Shown here: positions 1 to 12,222 of the stretch, piece by piece | Layout: each line of letters opens with the position of its first letter | Position numbering within the stretch: the stretch's first letter is position 1 | DNA from: Opeltia flavorubescens | Lineage: Eukaryota > Ascomycota > Lecanoromycetes > Teloschistales > Teloschistaceae | NCBI GenBank assembly: GCA_000442125.1 | Contig: KE546968.1 | Coordinates: 647,932 to 711,931, forward strand | Direction: 5' to 3' | Length of the DNA: 64,000 nt | Position numbers and translations under genes: made by a program | The notes under the pieces: generated by a model | What the model was told of the DNA's origin: nothing | What the model saw: the letters and a program-made list of their open reading frames with translations, nothing else | Databases searched by the model: none

Positions 1-897
1 TTCCCATACGTCGTACAAAGATATGAGCTCCTGCGTGCTGTCTACGACAGCTTGAATATCGACTTCACCTTCGGCAAGCCACTGGATAAAGTATTGTATT
101 CGTTCCTGAGGAGTCCCTGCAGAAGTAGCTCCCACTTGGAGCAGCTCTTTCGACGGCTGAGCGGCGTTCGTCAACGCCGCAGCAGCATTGGCCGCAGCTT
201 GTAGCCCGCTATGACCAGGCTTCAGTGTCAACGCGAGGAACATAGCAGCAATAGCAACAACATGAGGCGCAACAAGAAGCGGCAGATCGGTAAGGTAGTG
301 GTCATTGATGATAGACCACGCAAGAGCAATATCATCTTGGCCGAGGTTAAGTCGACCTTGTAATTCTTGCAGTGTACGATAAGGATGGTGTACGATGAGT
401 TGAGAGTTCATCTCCGAGATGAGATAAAACTCACATTCCCCCAGCTTGGACACATCTGACGGGATGAAGTCTGCCACGATCAGGTCCATGCTAGTTGCAA
501 TGAAGGATAGATTGTGCTTTTACTTACCTGGCCACATGTTTCGAGCCTCGCTTACCACCATCCGGATATACTGCGGGCTTTCTTCCATTTTACATGCTAA
601 ATACAGAGCTGTTGCAAGTATGAGAAACACGTTAGTGTTCCTTACGTCAACCTTAGTGTAGAATCGACGAATATAGACTTGTGCTGTTGCCAACGCTTGT
701 TGCCGGACACTCATACGCTTGCCTAACTTGACTAGCTGTTGGTTGAAGAAGATGCTGAGTAGTCGTCTATCTGGTAAAGGATACTGCTGTAATGCTATAC
801 GGTCCTCTTCTTCTAGTTCTTGCCGCATCTCACTTAATCCTGTCCTTGTGAAATTCCAATATAACCTCTGGGTAGAGGCCCAGTAATTTGCTGCCAT
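1..897 (-). CDS. ssn8: Cyclin C, Mediator kinase-module cyclin (3' end beyond window)
   Basis: Cyclin C homologue (Ssn8/Srb11). In yeasts this protein pairs with the Cdk8 kinase in the Mediator kinase module and modulates RNA polymerase II transcription in the nucleus. Exon 1 is 897-528 and begins [14 protein letters not shown]. The intron is 527-471 (GTAAG...GGCAG) and exon 2 runs 470-1. The cyclin box shows [16 protein letters not shown], and past the intron [18 protein letters not shown], a hallmark stretch of fungal Ssn8. An alternative acceptor near 491 would bring an in-frame stop, so the acceptor at 471/472 is preferred. 280 codons are present with no stop at the window edge. The gene is divergent from the carrier gene that starts at 1496. 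Family assignment is firm; the C-terminus is not visible. Confidence 0.93.
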
Positions 898-1495
898 TGT
901 TGACTAGTGACCAAAGATTATAGTTGGAGGACCCATGTGAATCTACAAAAAGAGCCAGAAAAGAGAAAACAATTCAAAATCATTACGAATCAATAAATTA
1001 CAACATCCAATTGAAGATGAATAAAAGAAAGATTTATAGCAGTACTGCAAATTTATACGGTTTCCTTTTGCATTTTCGATAGTCGTTCAAGAAAAAGGAA
1101 CAATAGTATTTTAACGATGACTCCGCATGAATCGTATAAATAGATATGCACTGTTGTAAACCCCAATAAATTATTCACTATGAAGTGTTCTAAGTAATCT
1201 GAGCGAAGTATTCCGATATTGATTTTGTATTAACACGAATACGAGATAAGGATATCTTGCAAGGCTGGTGTTTTGTTTGCACGCCGCACCCCACTAGCTC
1301 ACATTCGAGAACATTTACGTTGTAAAGAGACAAGCCTACAACAACTCCAACGAATCTCGAACCAAGCAAAACTACTGCATTCATCTGGGGTGGGGAATCA
1401 CGGCCGACAATTATTCGACAGGGCGTGTTGAGAACAAGCAATGGATCAAACAAGCAATGGATCAAACAAGATAAAAACATCAACTGTGGATCACC
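898..1495. promoter_or_regulatory. Divergent intergenic region, cyclin C / carrier
   Basis: This stretch of about 600 bp separates two head-to-head genes and so must hold both promoters. It is AT-rich in the 950-1200 part. The only clear structure is a short tandem repeat just before the carrier start (entered separately), which carries upstream ATGs. No gene is seen here. Confidence 0.6.
1435..1470 (+). repeat. 16-bp tandem repeat in the carrier 5' leader
   Basis: Two perfect copies of caagcaatggatcaaa (1435-1450 and 1451-1466) plus the first four bases of a third. Each full copy contains an ATG (1441 and 1457). The ATG at 1441 opens a 21-codon frame that ends at 1506 and overlaps the carrier start at 1496 out of frame. 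The ATG at 1457 is followed by a stop after five codons. Confidence 0.85.
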
Positions 1496-3599
1496 ATGCA
1501 GCGTGACGATCAGCAGGCCCAGGACAAAAGAGTTGAAAGGTTATGGAAGACCTTGGACACGCAGAATGAAGGCCATCTAGACATAAAAGGACTCAGAAGA
1601 GGCCTTAAGCAGATCGATCATCGTTTGTCTCCAAATCCTAGATGTTTGACAACGCTAACAATACTGCTAGCACTCAAGAATGCTGATGATATGCTCCAAG
1701 ATGTTCTCGCAGCTGTTGACACTGACGGCGACGGTCGCATACAGTACGCCGGTACGACTTATCCGTCCCTCCAGCTCGGATTGTGCTAACGCTTGCGCTG
1801 CTGAAGAGTTTCGGACGTTTGTGGAGAGTACGGAAAATGAACTACTAAAGCTCTTCAAAAGTATCGATCGCAACCATAATGGTCAACTGGATAAAAGCGA
1901 GCTCAAATCGGCCTTCGCCGGCGCCGGGCTGACAATCCCGAGCTCGAAGCTCGATCAATTCTTTGCAGAGGTCGACACCAATCAGGATGGTGTGATCAGC
2001 TTCGAAGAGTGGAGGTAATGCATCCTCAAATGGCTCACTCGGACTGTGCTCGCTAATTCGTTACCAGAGACTTCTTACTCTTTATACCAGCCAGTACCCC
2101 AAATCTTCGAGCTGTGCTCTCGTATTACTCGTCCACGGTCATGGTAAACGCGGAGGGCGATGTGCATGTTTCCGATGAAGCAGCCGAAGGAATAGGTAGA
2201 CGCCGATTTTTTTCAACCTTCCTTCGATACCTTTTCGCTCCTTTTCGAGCTTCGCCATCTGATTCTCTACCGCCAAATGTCAAGACATCTAGAGAGGAAG
2301 ATGTAAAATCGCAGGCTTCGGCCAACTCGCAGTCCTCATTGTCTCAGCAGCGATCCGACGATCGTTCTCCTGGTGACTCTGAAGGCTCTGTAAAGTCAGA
2401 CGATACGATGAAGAGTAGGATCCGTTTGCTGACGGATGTTTTCCCACCCCTAGGCTATTTCCTTGCCGGTGGTATAGCTGGGGTCGTTTCTCGAACTGCA
2501 ACAGCTCCACTCGACAGGTTGAAGGTCTACCTAATAGCGCAGACCAATGTCAAGGACGAGGCAGTCAAAGCCGCGAAGTCAGGGGCGCCAGTACAAGCTG
2601 CAAAGCATGCGTCTCGACCACTAATCGAAGCCTCGAAAACTCTATGGCGCATGGGTGGAGTGCGCAGTTTGTTTGCAGGTTTATATCATCATTCTCCTCG
2701 GGCTATTGCTTCTTGACTGACTTCTCATAGGTAACGGGCTTAACGTAGTCAAGGTCATGCCCGAGTCTGCAATTAAATTTGGATCGTATGAGGTATGTGC
2801 GAGTTTTCAAGTTCACCAATGTCCTTGCTTATGATTGGTCTAGATTTCAAAGCGTTTGTTAGCAAATCTCGAAGGACACAACGATCCCAAAGCGTTAAAA
2901 CCGTGGACACAGTTCCTTGCTGCTGGCTTCGGTGGCATGTTCTCACAGTTTGTCAACTCATCTGTAGGCTTGCATGTCTTGACAATTGTCCAGGTTTGCT
3001 GTATATCCACTTGATACACTGAAATTGTAAGACTTCCAAATTTGCAGACTCAAGAGCTTGCTCCTGACAAGCTCTGCAGCCGCATGCAATGTGAGACGGT
3101 CGAGGGCGGACTCCGAGGCAACAAGCTCATCTCTGCTACGGCTCGGAAGATGTGGGCACGGAACGGCATTGGCTCATTCTACAGAGGCTTACCTATGGGT
3201 CTCGTGGGCATGTTCCCGTACAGCGCCATAGATCTTACAACGTTCGAATACACGAAGCGACTTTTTGTGTCATACAACGCGAGAAAGCGTCATTGCCACG
3301 AAGATGACGCTTCACCTGGTAATTTCGCAACAGCCTGTATGGGAGCGTTCAGCGGAGCCTTTGGTGCAAGCGTAGTATATCCGATCAACGTGCTCCGTAC
3401 ACGACTGCAGAGTCAAGGTACTGCGATTCATCCGCCGACTTACACCGGCATCGTGGATGTCACGGTGAGGACCATTAAAGGAGAGGGGTTTCGAGGCCTA
3501 TTCAAAGGGATTACTCCCAATCTACTAAAAGTCGTCCCAGCAGTGTCCATCACCTATGTTGTATATGATAATTCGAAACGGGCTCTGGGACTAAGATAA
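1496..3599 (+). CDS. sal1: Calcium-regulated mitochondrial ATP-Mg/Pi carrier (SAL1/SCaMC family)
   Basis: Inner-membrane carrier expected to exchange ATP-Mg for phosphate under calcium control. The eight exons are 1496-1622, 1671-1751, 1807-2014, 2068-2678, 2731-2792, 2844-2947, 2994-3026 and 3080-3599, giving 581 residues. The N-terminal half holds EF-hand loops, seen as VDTDGDGRIQY, SIDRNHNGQLD and VDTNQDGVISF, with a degenerate first one (TLDTQNEGHLD). The C-terminal half holds three carrier repeats with signatures PLDRLKVYL, PLDTLKFRMQ and PINVLRTRLQ. The second signature is assembled across the 33-nt exon 7, which supports that splice model. Upstream ATGs in a tandem repeat could lower translation. 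The gene is convergent with rev7. Family identity is clear; the substrate is inferred from homologues. Confidence 0.93.
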
Positions 3600-3922
3600 A
3601 GCATTCCTTCCCTAGCTCTGGCGGATTCTGAACCGTCCGCTACCAGACAAGCCTCGAATAAGGTCGTTTCTCACGATCGCCTCGACTATTCGTGATATCG
3701 TCTGGGGCATTAGGCAGGACGATGATGGACATTTTGGAATGCTGTTTACACCGCATCAGCGCAGTTGTGATACCCAGGCTTTTGTTTTCGCGAGAACTGG
3801 AATTCAGGATTTTCCCCAAGCTACAGCAGCAGCGAACTGATGGCCCTCATTCTCTACCGACGGATGGAGCTAGCGGCCTCACCCGCTTGGCGACATAATA
3901 ACGAAACCCTGTAAGTATTCCT
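3600..3922. other. Convergent 3' region, carrier / rev7
   Basis: About 320 bp between two converging stop codons. Presumably 3' untranslated sequence and termination signals. No gene or repeat seen. Confidence 0.6.
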
Positions 3923-5031
3923 TCAACCTGCGCACTCCTCAAATTTTGCTTTGCCCTCTTCTATCCACAATTCCATAGCAAAGGCCCCCGATTCCAGACT
4001 TCTGACTGGCGTAGTCTTGAATCCGCCCAAATCTTTCCCCGATTTGGATTCGCGGCCGACTTCGCTCCTGTACTGTGCGTCACCATGAGTGTTCCTCAGC
4101 TTCTGCAAACCTGGCTCAGCCGCAATCCATGGTGTATTAGACCCCAGAGGCGGCTGTACCCCTCCTTCGTCCCGTAGTTCTGCGACAAGCGTGAAAGAGC
4201 AATCAGAGGGTAACGCGGAGAGCGATGAGGATAGTGTAGACAGTTTGGCCAGCGTGGCACGAAATTGTTCGGGGAGATCTCCTGCAGGCGGAGGATTGTC
4301 CGCAAAGGTTGTAAGAAGCTCGGACGACGGTACCGACGGAAAGGCGGCGGTAGAGAATAGGAAGCGCTCCAGTGCAGCTGACGAGGGCGGAGGAGCGTGA
4401 ATTACAAGGGAGACAGCAGACAGTGCACACTAAGGGGAGGTCAGGATTCAAGAAACATCTTCGAGTATCCTAGACACGACTACCGCCAAAATACATTCCG
4501 AATGCTGAATAGTGACTGATGAAGTACGTTCATGCCAAGTGAATGGATTTTCATGAAACATTGATAGGATAAATCACCTTCACCTAAGGAGAATTGACTG
4601 GCATGACGGAAATAATACCAAATGTCGCCTTCTAACTAGAATCACTTTCAAAACAGGCCATTCGACCCACAATAATATATAATAAGATACATGTTTCAGA
4701 TCACCAAGACCAGGAAGTAAATATATTATGAAATTTAGGCCAATAATTTTGACAGTACCAGAAAAGATGAAGCGACTTGAACAGACTTTCTTACCTTGAG
4801 CATTTGCACCTCGACGGCGGCCACGGCATCTTGGATCCACTTGCACACTTTTGGGTGTCGACTCTGCCTCACTGGATAGTTGAATTTCCGAGCAGTCAGA
4901 AAAGAAGGTCGAGGGTAAATATCACGTTCGTACAGGATCGTGTGGATAGCAACAGTCAGAAAGTCGCTGAACGCTGACACCACAGCTTGATAGTTATCAA
5001 GAATTGGAGTCTCTTCGCTGTAAGTTGCCAT
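3923..5031 (-). CDS. rev7: Rev7/MAD2B HORMA-domain protein
   Basis: HORMA protein homologous to Rev7 (MAD2L2), the accessory subunit of translesion polymerase zeta, where it binds Rev3. Exon 1 is 5031-4795, with FLTVAIHTILYERDIYP and HPKVCKWIQDAVAAVE, both typical of Rev7. The intron is 4794-4430, long for this window at 365 nt, with ends GTAAG and TTAG. Exon 2 is 4429-3923, with ALERFLF and NTPWIAAEPGLQK, matching the C-terminal safety-belt half. The total is 247 residues, usual for fungal Rev7. The second exon is easy to miss because its antisense strand is open too. Divergent from the importin gene, with 294 bp between the starts. The shieldin role of the animal protein should not be assumed here. 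Confidence 0.9.
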
Positions 5032-5325
5032 GTTTCCAGATCCAGCTTCACGTTCCGAATACTGGAGGATTCGAGACTGAAGCTAATGACGATTAAGCTT
5101 CTGGTTAGCAAGCTTCTTCATCGCTACCTTATTCCAGTACCTTATTTTAGGTAGTGAGCGAACGGTTCATCAGCTAGCAGGAGCTGGCGCCACCACAGCC
5201 ACTACTGGGAACGCGTCCGATACGTCGCACAGTTGGATGTTTTGATCGACGCTTTTGACGGTCTCGAGAGCTGCAATTCCATCGAGTTTGCTCTCCCGCT
5301 TCTCAATCGATCGCAGGAAACCACG

Positions 5326-8300
5326 ATGGAGCAACAGGTGCTCGACCTCCTCGCCGCCACCCTTGAGTCAGCTCCTGAGACTCGGACCAATGCAGAGCGC
5401 CACTTGGAGCAGCTGTACACTAACGATGCATTCCCGATTTCCTTAATCTCCATAGCGTCCCACAATTCGGTCGACCTCTCCCTACGTCAAGCAGCACTCC
5501 TCGTGCTCAAAACCTTCGTGCTCCGAACATGGTCGCCGTCTCTTGACGAGTTCCAAGGTGTCGTGATTACCACCGATGCCACCAAGGACCAAGTGAGGCA
5601 ATCGCTACTAGCCCTTGCGACAGCTGGTGACCAGGACCGCAAGATCGTCAACGCATCCAGTTATGTTGTTAGCAAGATTGCCAGTGCTGATTTTCCCGAC
5701 TCATGGCCGTCACTACTTCCGACCTTGCTCCAGCTTATTCCTCAGTCGCACGAAACCCAGCTGCACGGCGTTCTCGTGGTCCTCGGGAACCTCGTCGAAG
5801 ATGGCTTCGATGAGGAGCAATTCGGGAAATCGGCGGTGGAGCTCGTCAAGTCCATCTACAACATCGCGACCGATGAAGGGAAGATGTTAACCTCGCGCGC
5901 CCTGGCGGTCTCCATATTCAGAGCTTGTTTTGATACGATGGAATTGATGTATCAAACAGAAAAAGCTTCGGTCAAACAGTTCATGCAGGAAGCCTCGGAT
6001 GCATGGACTCCATTCTTCATCAATGTTCTCAAAGTTCCCTTGCCTCAGATTCCAAGTGAGGAGCAGGAGGACGAATCGGGCCCGGGATCCTGGCGCGGCG
6101 TCATTGCGCTGAAGACCCAGGTGGTAAAGGTATTCCTCTCGCTTTGGTTCGTCGATGGTTGCATGCTCTTGCTGATAAGTTGTCCAGGCTCTGGACAAGA
6201 TTCACCGGATGTTTCCGCATCTGCTGAGCCAGCATACCCTCGCTCTTTTCAGCACTGTCTGGGAATCTTTGCAAGCTCATGTCGGGCCATACGTTTCCCT
6301 CTATGTGACAGACAATCGTCAAGGCCGGCTTGAAGATGCCGATAGGCTGCCTTATACGCTTGACTTTTTGATCATTGAAGAACTTGACTACATCCAAACG
6401 CTTTTGGGAAGTGTGACAGTGAAGCGGGAATTGGATGCGCAGCTTGCGCCAGAGAATATTCCTGATAGTTCACTTGGGCAAGGGACCTGGCTCGGTCAGA
6501 TTATGGCGATCCTGGTTGGATATTCACAGATTACTCAAGAGGATGAAGGTCTGTGGAACTTTGATGTAAATGTTTTTCTTTCCGAAGAGACCTCTGAAAC
6601 AGCGAACTACTCGCCTCGGAACGCCTGCACTTGCCTGGTTCAAAAGCTTTCCAAATGGCCAGTGCTTAAGAGCTTATTGGAATACATCAAGTTAACGTAT
6701 GAAGGAGAATCGTCAGGGTATGTTACCAAGACATGAACCGCATGCATTATGGAACAATACTGATCCGCTCTGACAAAATTTAGCCCCCGTACAAAGGAGG
6801 CAACCTTGTTCGTTCTCAAGCAGATCTTGGATGAATTGGACAGTTGCAGTGCAGAAGTCCCCCCCGATCTAGCTCGTGCTTTCCTGGAGTATATTGGGCT
6901 GGCAATGAATAATGGTAAGTTCGCCATTGTTAATCACAATAGCTGGGATCTGTTAAAACGATATTGCTTGCATTACGCTATATCTGGTGATCTTGACTAA
7001 TTTGTCTTAGAGGATGAATTTCTTAGAGCCCGGGGTTACATTTTGGCGGCACGATTAACAACAATCAATTCTGCTGGGCTCCTTGATATTGTACCTGAAT
7101 ATGCCCAACAAACTTTGAACATCATCGATCAGGATAGCTCGGATGTTGTCAAAGTCTCCTGCATCCGTTCCCTGCAGGAGTATCTTAAAACCCTGCCATC
7201 CTCCCGTGCCCGAGAGTTCCAGGTGCAAACCGTCGCAGCCATCTCAAATTTTCTATCTTCTCAGGACCTTAGCGAACTCAAGGAGAGTGAGGATCTTCTA
7301 GATACTCTCGTCGAGACTTTGCGTGATGCTATCATGGCAGATCCCAGCCTCTGCTTGGAGCACCCGGCCCTGGATGTCCTGTTTACCATGGCCTCTTATG
7401 GAGCGAGTAGCTTTCAAACAACAATGCTAGTCAACGAAGCCTTCGAATCCATAACTTCTTCTATGGCTGCAAAGGGCCATGAAGCGTATGCTCAACTCTG
7501 TGCAAAGGTACTCCCGACTCTAACTGGAGCTCTGGATGTTGGTGACATGACGTCGGAGAACGCACTGAGCGATATGGCGGTGTCGCTTTTGTCAAGTTTG
7601 GCGGAACATGGTCCCCAGCCCCTTCCGAATAACTTTGTGGGCACGGTGATGCCAAAGCTCTACCGGCTTCTCTTCTCAAGTAATGAGTTCAGCCTCAATC
7701 AGTCCGCCACCGTTACCATACGTCACCTCCTTTCTCGTGATGCCGAGCAAGTGTTCTCTTGGCAAGATCCAGCAACGGGTAAAGGTGGCCTTGAGATTGT
7801 CTTACTTATCATTGACCGTCTCCTTGGTCCAGACGTAGACGATGCATCAGCCGCAGAGGTTGGTGGACTGGCTGTCGAATTGGTGGAGCGAGCTGGAGCC
7901 GACCGACTGGGTCCATATCTCATGCAACTACTCCGCATTGTGGCTGTCCGTCTGAGCACAGCTGAACATGCGAACTTCATTCAAAATCTTGTACTCGTTT
8001 TCGCTCGGTTGGCTCTCACTAACGCTAAGGAGGTCTTGGACTTCCTGGCTCAGGTGCATGTTGAGGGTGGTGCTGGGGGCACCGGTCTGGAGGTAGTACT
8101 TCGCAAATGGCTTGAGAACTCCGTACACTTTTCAGGCTATGACGCAATTCGGCAGAATATCATTGCACTCACAAATATCTACAAGCTCCACGACGAACGT
8201 CTTGCCAACATTCAGGTCCAGGGCGATCTCATGGTGGACAACTCTACTCGCATCAAGACTCGCTCCCAGGCCAAGCGAACCCCAGATCGCTACTCGATCA

Positions 8301-8712
8301 TTCCGGTTCCGCTCAAGCTTACCAAGGTGCTCATATCTGAGCTTTCAAATCCTCTTAGCCCGAGCACGCCAGGGCTCATGCAAAACCAGAATAATGCGGA
8401 TAGCGACGATGAGGATGGTGAGTGGGAGGATGAACCTGGCATAGTCGATTTGGCCAACCCAGCGACCACAGCAGGTGAGGAAACTGTAATCCAATCCGTT
8501 CTTTTGTATTGCTGACGAGTGTATGCTTAGAATTAATGGCATACGCCGACGAGTCAAAATGGAATATGCATCAGCTGGACGATGACACGCAGTCCTACCT
8601 CGTCGAGTTCTTCAAGCACGCCTCAACTGAGCCCGATTTCCAGAATCTCTATCAGAGCTTGACCGACGAAGAACGTGAAAAGCTGCATCAAATGGACAAG
8701 TCAACCACGTAG
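5326..8712 (+). CDS. kap114: Importin-9 / Kap114 karyopherin
   Basis: Importin-beta family receptor close to Kap114/importin-9, which carries histones H2A-H2B and TBP into the nucleus in yeast. The five exons are 5326-6129, 6188-6717, 6784-6914, 7011-8474 and 8531-8712, giving 1036 residues. The N-terminus has the importin-beta pattern, with NAERHLEQLYTNDAFP, LRQAALLVLKTFV and DFPDSWPSLLPTLLQLI, followed by HEAT-like helices throughout. An acidic stretch, NADSDDEDGEWEDE, lies near residue 955 and resembles the acidic loops these receptors use to bind basic cargo. The start is set at 5326 because the reading frame further upstream has no ATG. Length and both ends match the family. Confidence 0.88.
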
Positions 8713-9347
8713 CGAGAGTGAAAAGCACACACATAACCACAAAAGGAAGCAGCATCTAGGGCTGTAGACTAATGTATGCGGGCCAAGTCGGTAAGAAGAT
8801 CCTCATACTTTATCCTACCTTCTTGCAACGTCGGTCTCGAACCGCAATTTTAATTCATGTATGGATACGAATGGCATGCATCATCATCGGGCGTTTTCAG
8901 TATATTTGGAAGCTTGAGAGCTTATTGCTCAAAAAAGGGAGGCTAATATACGAGCGAAGAATGCTTTCGAGGAAAGAGACGCCTGCAGCGAAGCAAAAGT
9001 AATAGATAGTCGCAATTCAAGACATTTGACCCAATTACTTGACATGTGAAAATTGGTCTGTACTCGGTTTTTGCAATCATGTGTCATAATTGTCCCCCGA
9101 TACATTACAATTCTTAGACAGTATTCATCCGCTCGTACAGAGCTTGAAGAACAATGTTCTCATCAGATTTTGTTAGAGTAAGTCATTCATTCCGTGTAAT
9201 CAACGAGCTGGAAACACGACTAGAGCGCGCACAGCCACACCTACGCAATCAACCCTGACCGTCTTACAGAGCTGAATACATAAATATATCATCGAGATGT
9301 CCTCACTGTGACTCTTGGATTTCTCTTAACTCTATTAAACCTCCAAG
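8713..9347. other. Intergenic, importin / het-c
   Basis: 635 bp between two genes in the same orientation. It should hold the importin 3' end and the het-c promoter. No conserved frame, repeat or RNA gene recognised. Confidence 0.6.
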
Positions 9348-11701
9348 ATGGCATCCAGCAGCAGCTTCAGCTTCGCAGGCTTGGTACTGTTCTTCACCAT
9401 CCTCCTGCTCTTTCAAGTTTCGCCCGCTGAAGCTTTCGGCGCCGGCAATATTGGTGAGTCCCTTCGACAAGCTCTCGTCGTAATCTGACTGTTTCGACAG
9501 CGTCGATCTCGAAAATCGAGGGACATAATTGGCGCCATGGAGATATTGAAGACATGCTCAAGACGATCGCTTTCATTAAGGGCCATAAATGGACGTCGAT
9601 GATGGTGAAGAGGGTGTACTTCGGCAACTGGCTACGAGATTACAGCCAAGCTGTCGACGTTGGGACCTTGAAGGGTATTCAGTCCGGCACCATACGTATC
9701 TTAGTCTGGGTCCTGTCGTTCCTAAGCTTTGGCTATGCGACGGCTGAGTTCGAGGTCACTGAGGAACGCTTGGGCGTTTACCGTCCGGAGGAACATATCG
9801 ATAATCCCAGGGATTATGCCGATAATCAAGACGCCAGGAAGTATGATCCCAGACTACGGCCACCAGTCCAGCCAATGGAGCTTCAGGTCGATCCCAATAC
9901 CGGTATGAAGAATTACATTGCGAATGAAAATCTGGGTATTGCCACAAGTGCTGGGTACATCAAGCATAGCTTCGCCAGGTCCGTCCACTTTGGTCGCGTG
10001 TATACCAATGGCGCAAGTGGGACGAGAGGAAAAGAGACGGATTTGTGTGAGGCATTAAGATGTCTCGGTCAAGGACTCCATTGTATGGAAGACTTTGGAG
10101 CGCATACGAACTACACGGAGCTGGCTCTTCGAGAGATAGGGTATACAAACGTCTTTCCTCACACTGGTACTGCCACGGAGATCAATCTACGAGGCCGAAG
10201 AGTCTTCCCATTGGTCACTGGAACGTTTGGCGCCGTGGACTTTCTTCATTCGGTGTTGGGAGAAGCCACCGATCACTTCGCTCAGACCGAAATCGACCAG
10301 CTTGATATTACCCTCGGAAGTGCACAAGCTCAGTCTAAGCCATCCGGTGGAGCACGTTCTGGCAGTGACGGAAGTTCTCAACTGTCAAGTATGACCAGTC
10401 TGCTTTCACAAGTCCCTGGAGCAGGAAATCTATGTCAACAAGCCGAGCAGCTTCAAGCACAATCAGATGCCCAGGAACAGTTTAATTCGGCCCATCGCGG
10501 CTCATCTACTGGCCCTCATGCTGCGCCCTCTGGCATCGACACTTCATTCTCTGGCCCACCGGGCTCCCAAGGTGGCCCTCCAGGCCCTGGTATCCCCGGC
10601 ATGAGCTCCAACTTTGACCCTATCAAGACTGCCGCCCAAATCTATCCTATACTCGAGTTTCGAGACAAAGTAGTGAAAGCCATCTCAGCAACCATTGAAA
10701 AAATTCCTGGCCTAGAAGCCCTTGTCGAAAAGATCACCGAACGACTCACCCTCTTCGTCCTCTCCCTCCTCGCCCCTTTCATCCGACCTATCATCAACGC
10801 AGTATCCGCACAACTGAAGGCCGGCAGCTCCACAGTCGTCGACGCAAGCGGTAAACACCAATTCGAGCCTTGGACCGACCCTTATTGCTCAGACCCAACC
10901 CATTCACTCCTCTCCAAAGATCATTTTTCCAATATCCTCAACGAACCAGCCGGCCAAGTCGCCTCCGCCATCCTCCAATACGTCGCGCCCCGCATCCTCT
11001 ACGCCTGGCAACATCCAGAGGTCCCCCTCGACCAAGTCCTCAATGACATCGTTCGTGTGTTTCATCACCCCGCCGCTCGCGATCACGGATGTGAGGTTCA
11101 CCAAACTATGTTTTCCGTCGTCGAGCGCTGGGCTCGTAGCTGGAGGGGCCCCGACCTTAACTCCATACTCAGCAGCGAGAGCGTCAAAGCAGGGAAAAAC
11201 CACATAGGCTCCGACCAGGATGGTGTTGGACAGCAGCACAACCACGGCGGACTGCCGAGCATGAGTTCCTTCTTCCCCAGCGGTTCTTCAGGCACGCATA
11301 GTAAACCCGCCGGCGCACCGTGGGAGAAGTTAAGTGGTGCTTTCCGAGAAGCTCCCTTGGATGAGGCTTCCGGCCCCGGATATCCAGGCACACATACCGA
11401 ATATGACAGCTCGAGGCCGCCGACTGGACCTGCGCCGTCGTATGATTATGGCCAGCAACAAGCTCAACAGCAGCAGCCGCCTTATCAGGATAATCCGTAT
11501 CAGCAGCATTCTCAGCAGCCGTATCCGTCGCAGCAGCCAGAATGGCAGCAGCAACAGCAACAGAGCATGCCGCCCGGTCAGCCTTACAATGGCGGTTACC
11601 CAACCCAGCAACAGCAACAGGGGTATGACGCATATGGAGCTCCACCGCCAGGACCGAATTATGGAGGGCAGGGAGGGTACTACGGTGGCCCTGGCTATTG
11701 A
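9348..11701 (+). CDS. het-c: HET-C heterokaryon incompatibility protein homologue
   Basis: Homologue of Neurospora HET-C, a secreted or plasma-membrane-associated protein whose alleles govern vegetative incompatibility there. Exon 1 is 9348-9453 and encodes a signal peptide ending near SPAEAFGAGN. The intron is 9454-9500 and exon 2 is 9501-11701, giving 768 residues. The conserved core includes HNWRHGDIEDMLKT, KRVYFGNWLRDYSQAVDVG, YRPEEHIDNPRDYADN and CMEDFGAHTNYTELALREIG. Residues 690-768 form a tail rich in Gln, Pro, Tyr and Gly that ends in repeated GGY motifs. Neurospora HET-C also has a low-complexity tail, but there it is glycine-rich. Whether this gene acts in incompatibility here is unknown; the het-c-like family is also present in species where no such role is shown. 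Confidence 0.92.
11450..11625 (+). repeat. CAG/CAA-rich low-complexity tract inside het-c
   Basis: Imperfect cag, caa and ccg codons encode four main glutamine runs of four to six residues, spaced by Pro-Tyr segments. Such tracts often vary in length between strains, so this may be a polymorphic site. Confidence 0.8.
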
Positions 11702-12222
11702 TTTGCGAGCTCTGGTGTTCCTTGGTGTGTTACGGGAGATGATGTATTACTCTTGGAGGGATGCACAACTTAGGAACCAATCATGAGGCACAGAAAGGCA
11801 TGCAAACAATGAATTAAAATGAAAGATACTGGAAGTAAGAACAATTGGAATCACATTTGAAATGACTACAATGATTGTCTTCGCCTATTTGATGCCGTGT
11901 CCAAATCGCGAGGGAAAGGCCTATCACTCGATATAGGTTCACTTAAAATATCACGTAGGAAGATCGAGGTAAATCGTCGGCATTTTAGTGATCGATACAA
12001 GAGATTTTGGCCAAGAACAAAATTTCGTTCTAAATCACGAATTGGGTGATGACCGCCGTTCCAAAAAGCGACAATTATCTGTGGCGTCAACGCAGATATT
12101 TCCACCACAACTGCAGATGATGCCTTGATATGACAGACCTGTAGAGACCATGATCTCTTGTCTATTCGAGCACGAAAGATAGAAAACGCCCTTAACGCAG
12201 TAATTGATCCCAAAATCCCTAC
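11702..12222. other. Convergent 3' region, het-c / acl1
   Basis: About 520 bp between converging genes. AT-rich around 11800-12100, presumably untranslated ends. No gene seen. Confidence 0.6.

Noticed and set aside
471-527. Alternative, shorter intron in the cyclin gene using the CTAG acceptor near 491
   Set aside because: It leads at once to an in-frame stop; the acceptor at 471/472 restores the Ssn8 sequence.
4089-4400. Plus-strand frame of 103 codons with an acidic Ser-rich sequence
   Set aside because: It is antisense to rev7 exon 2, whose minus-strand translation matches the Rev7 C-terminal half.
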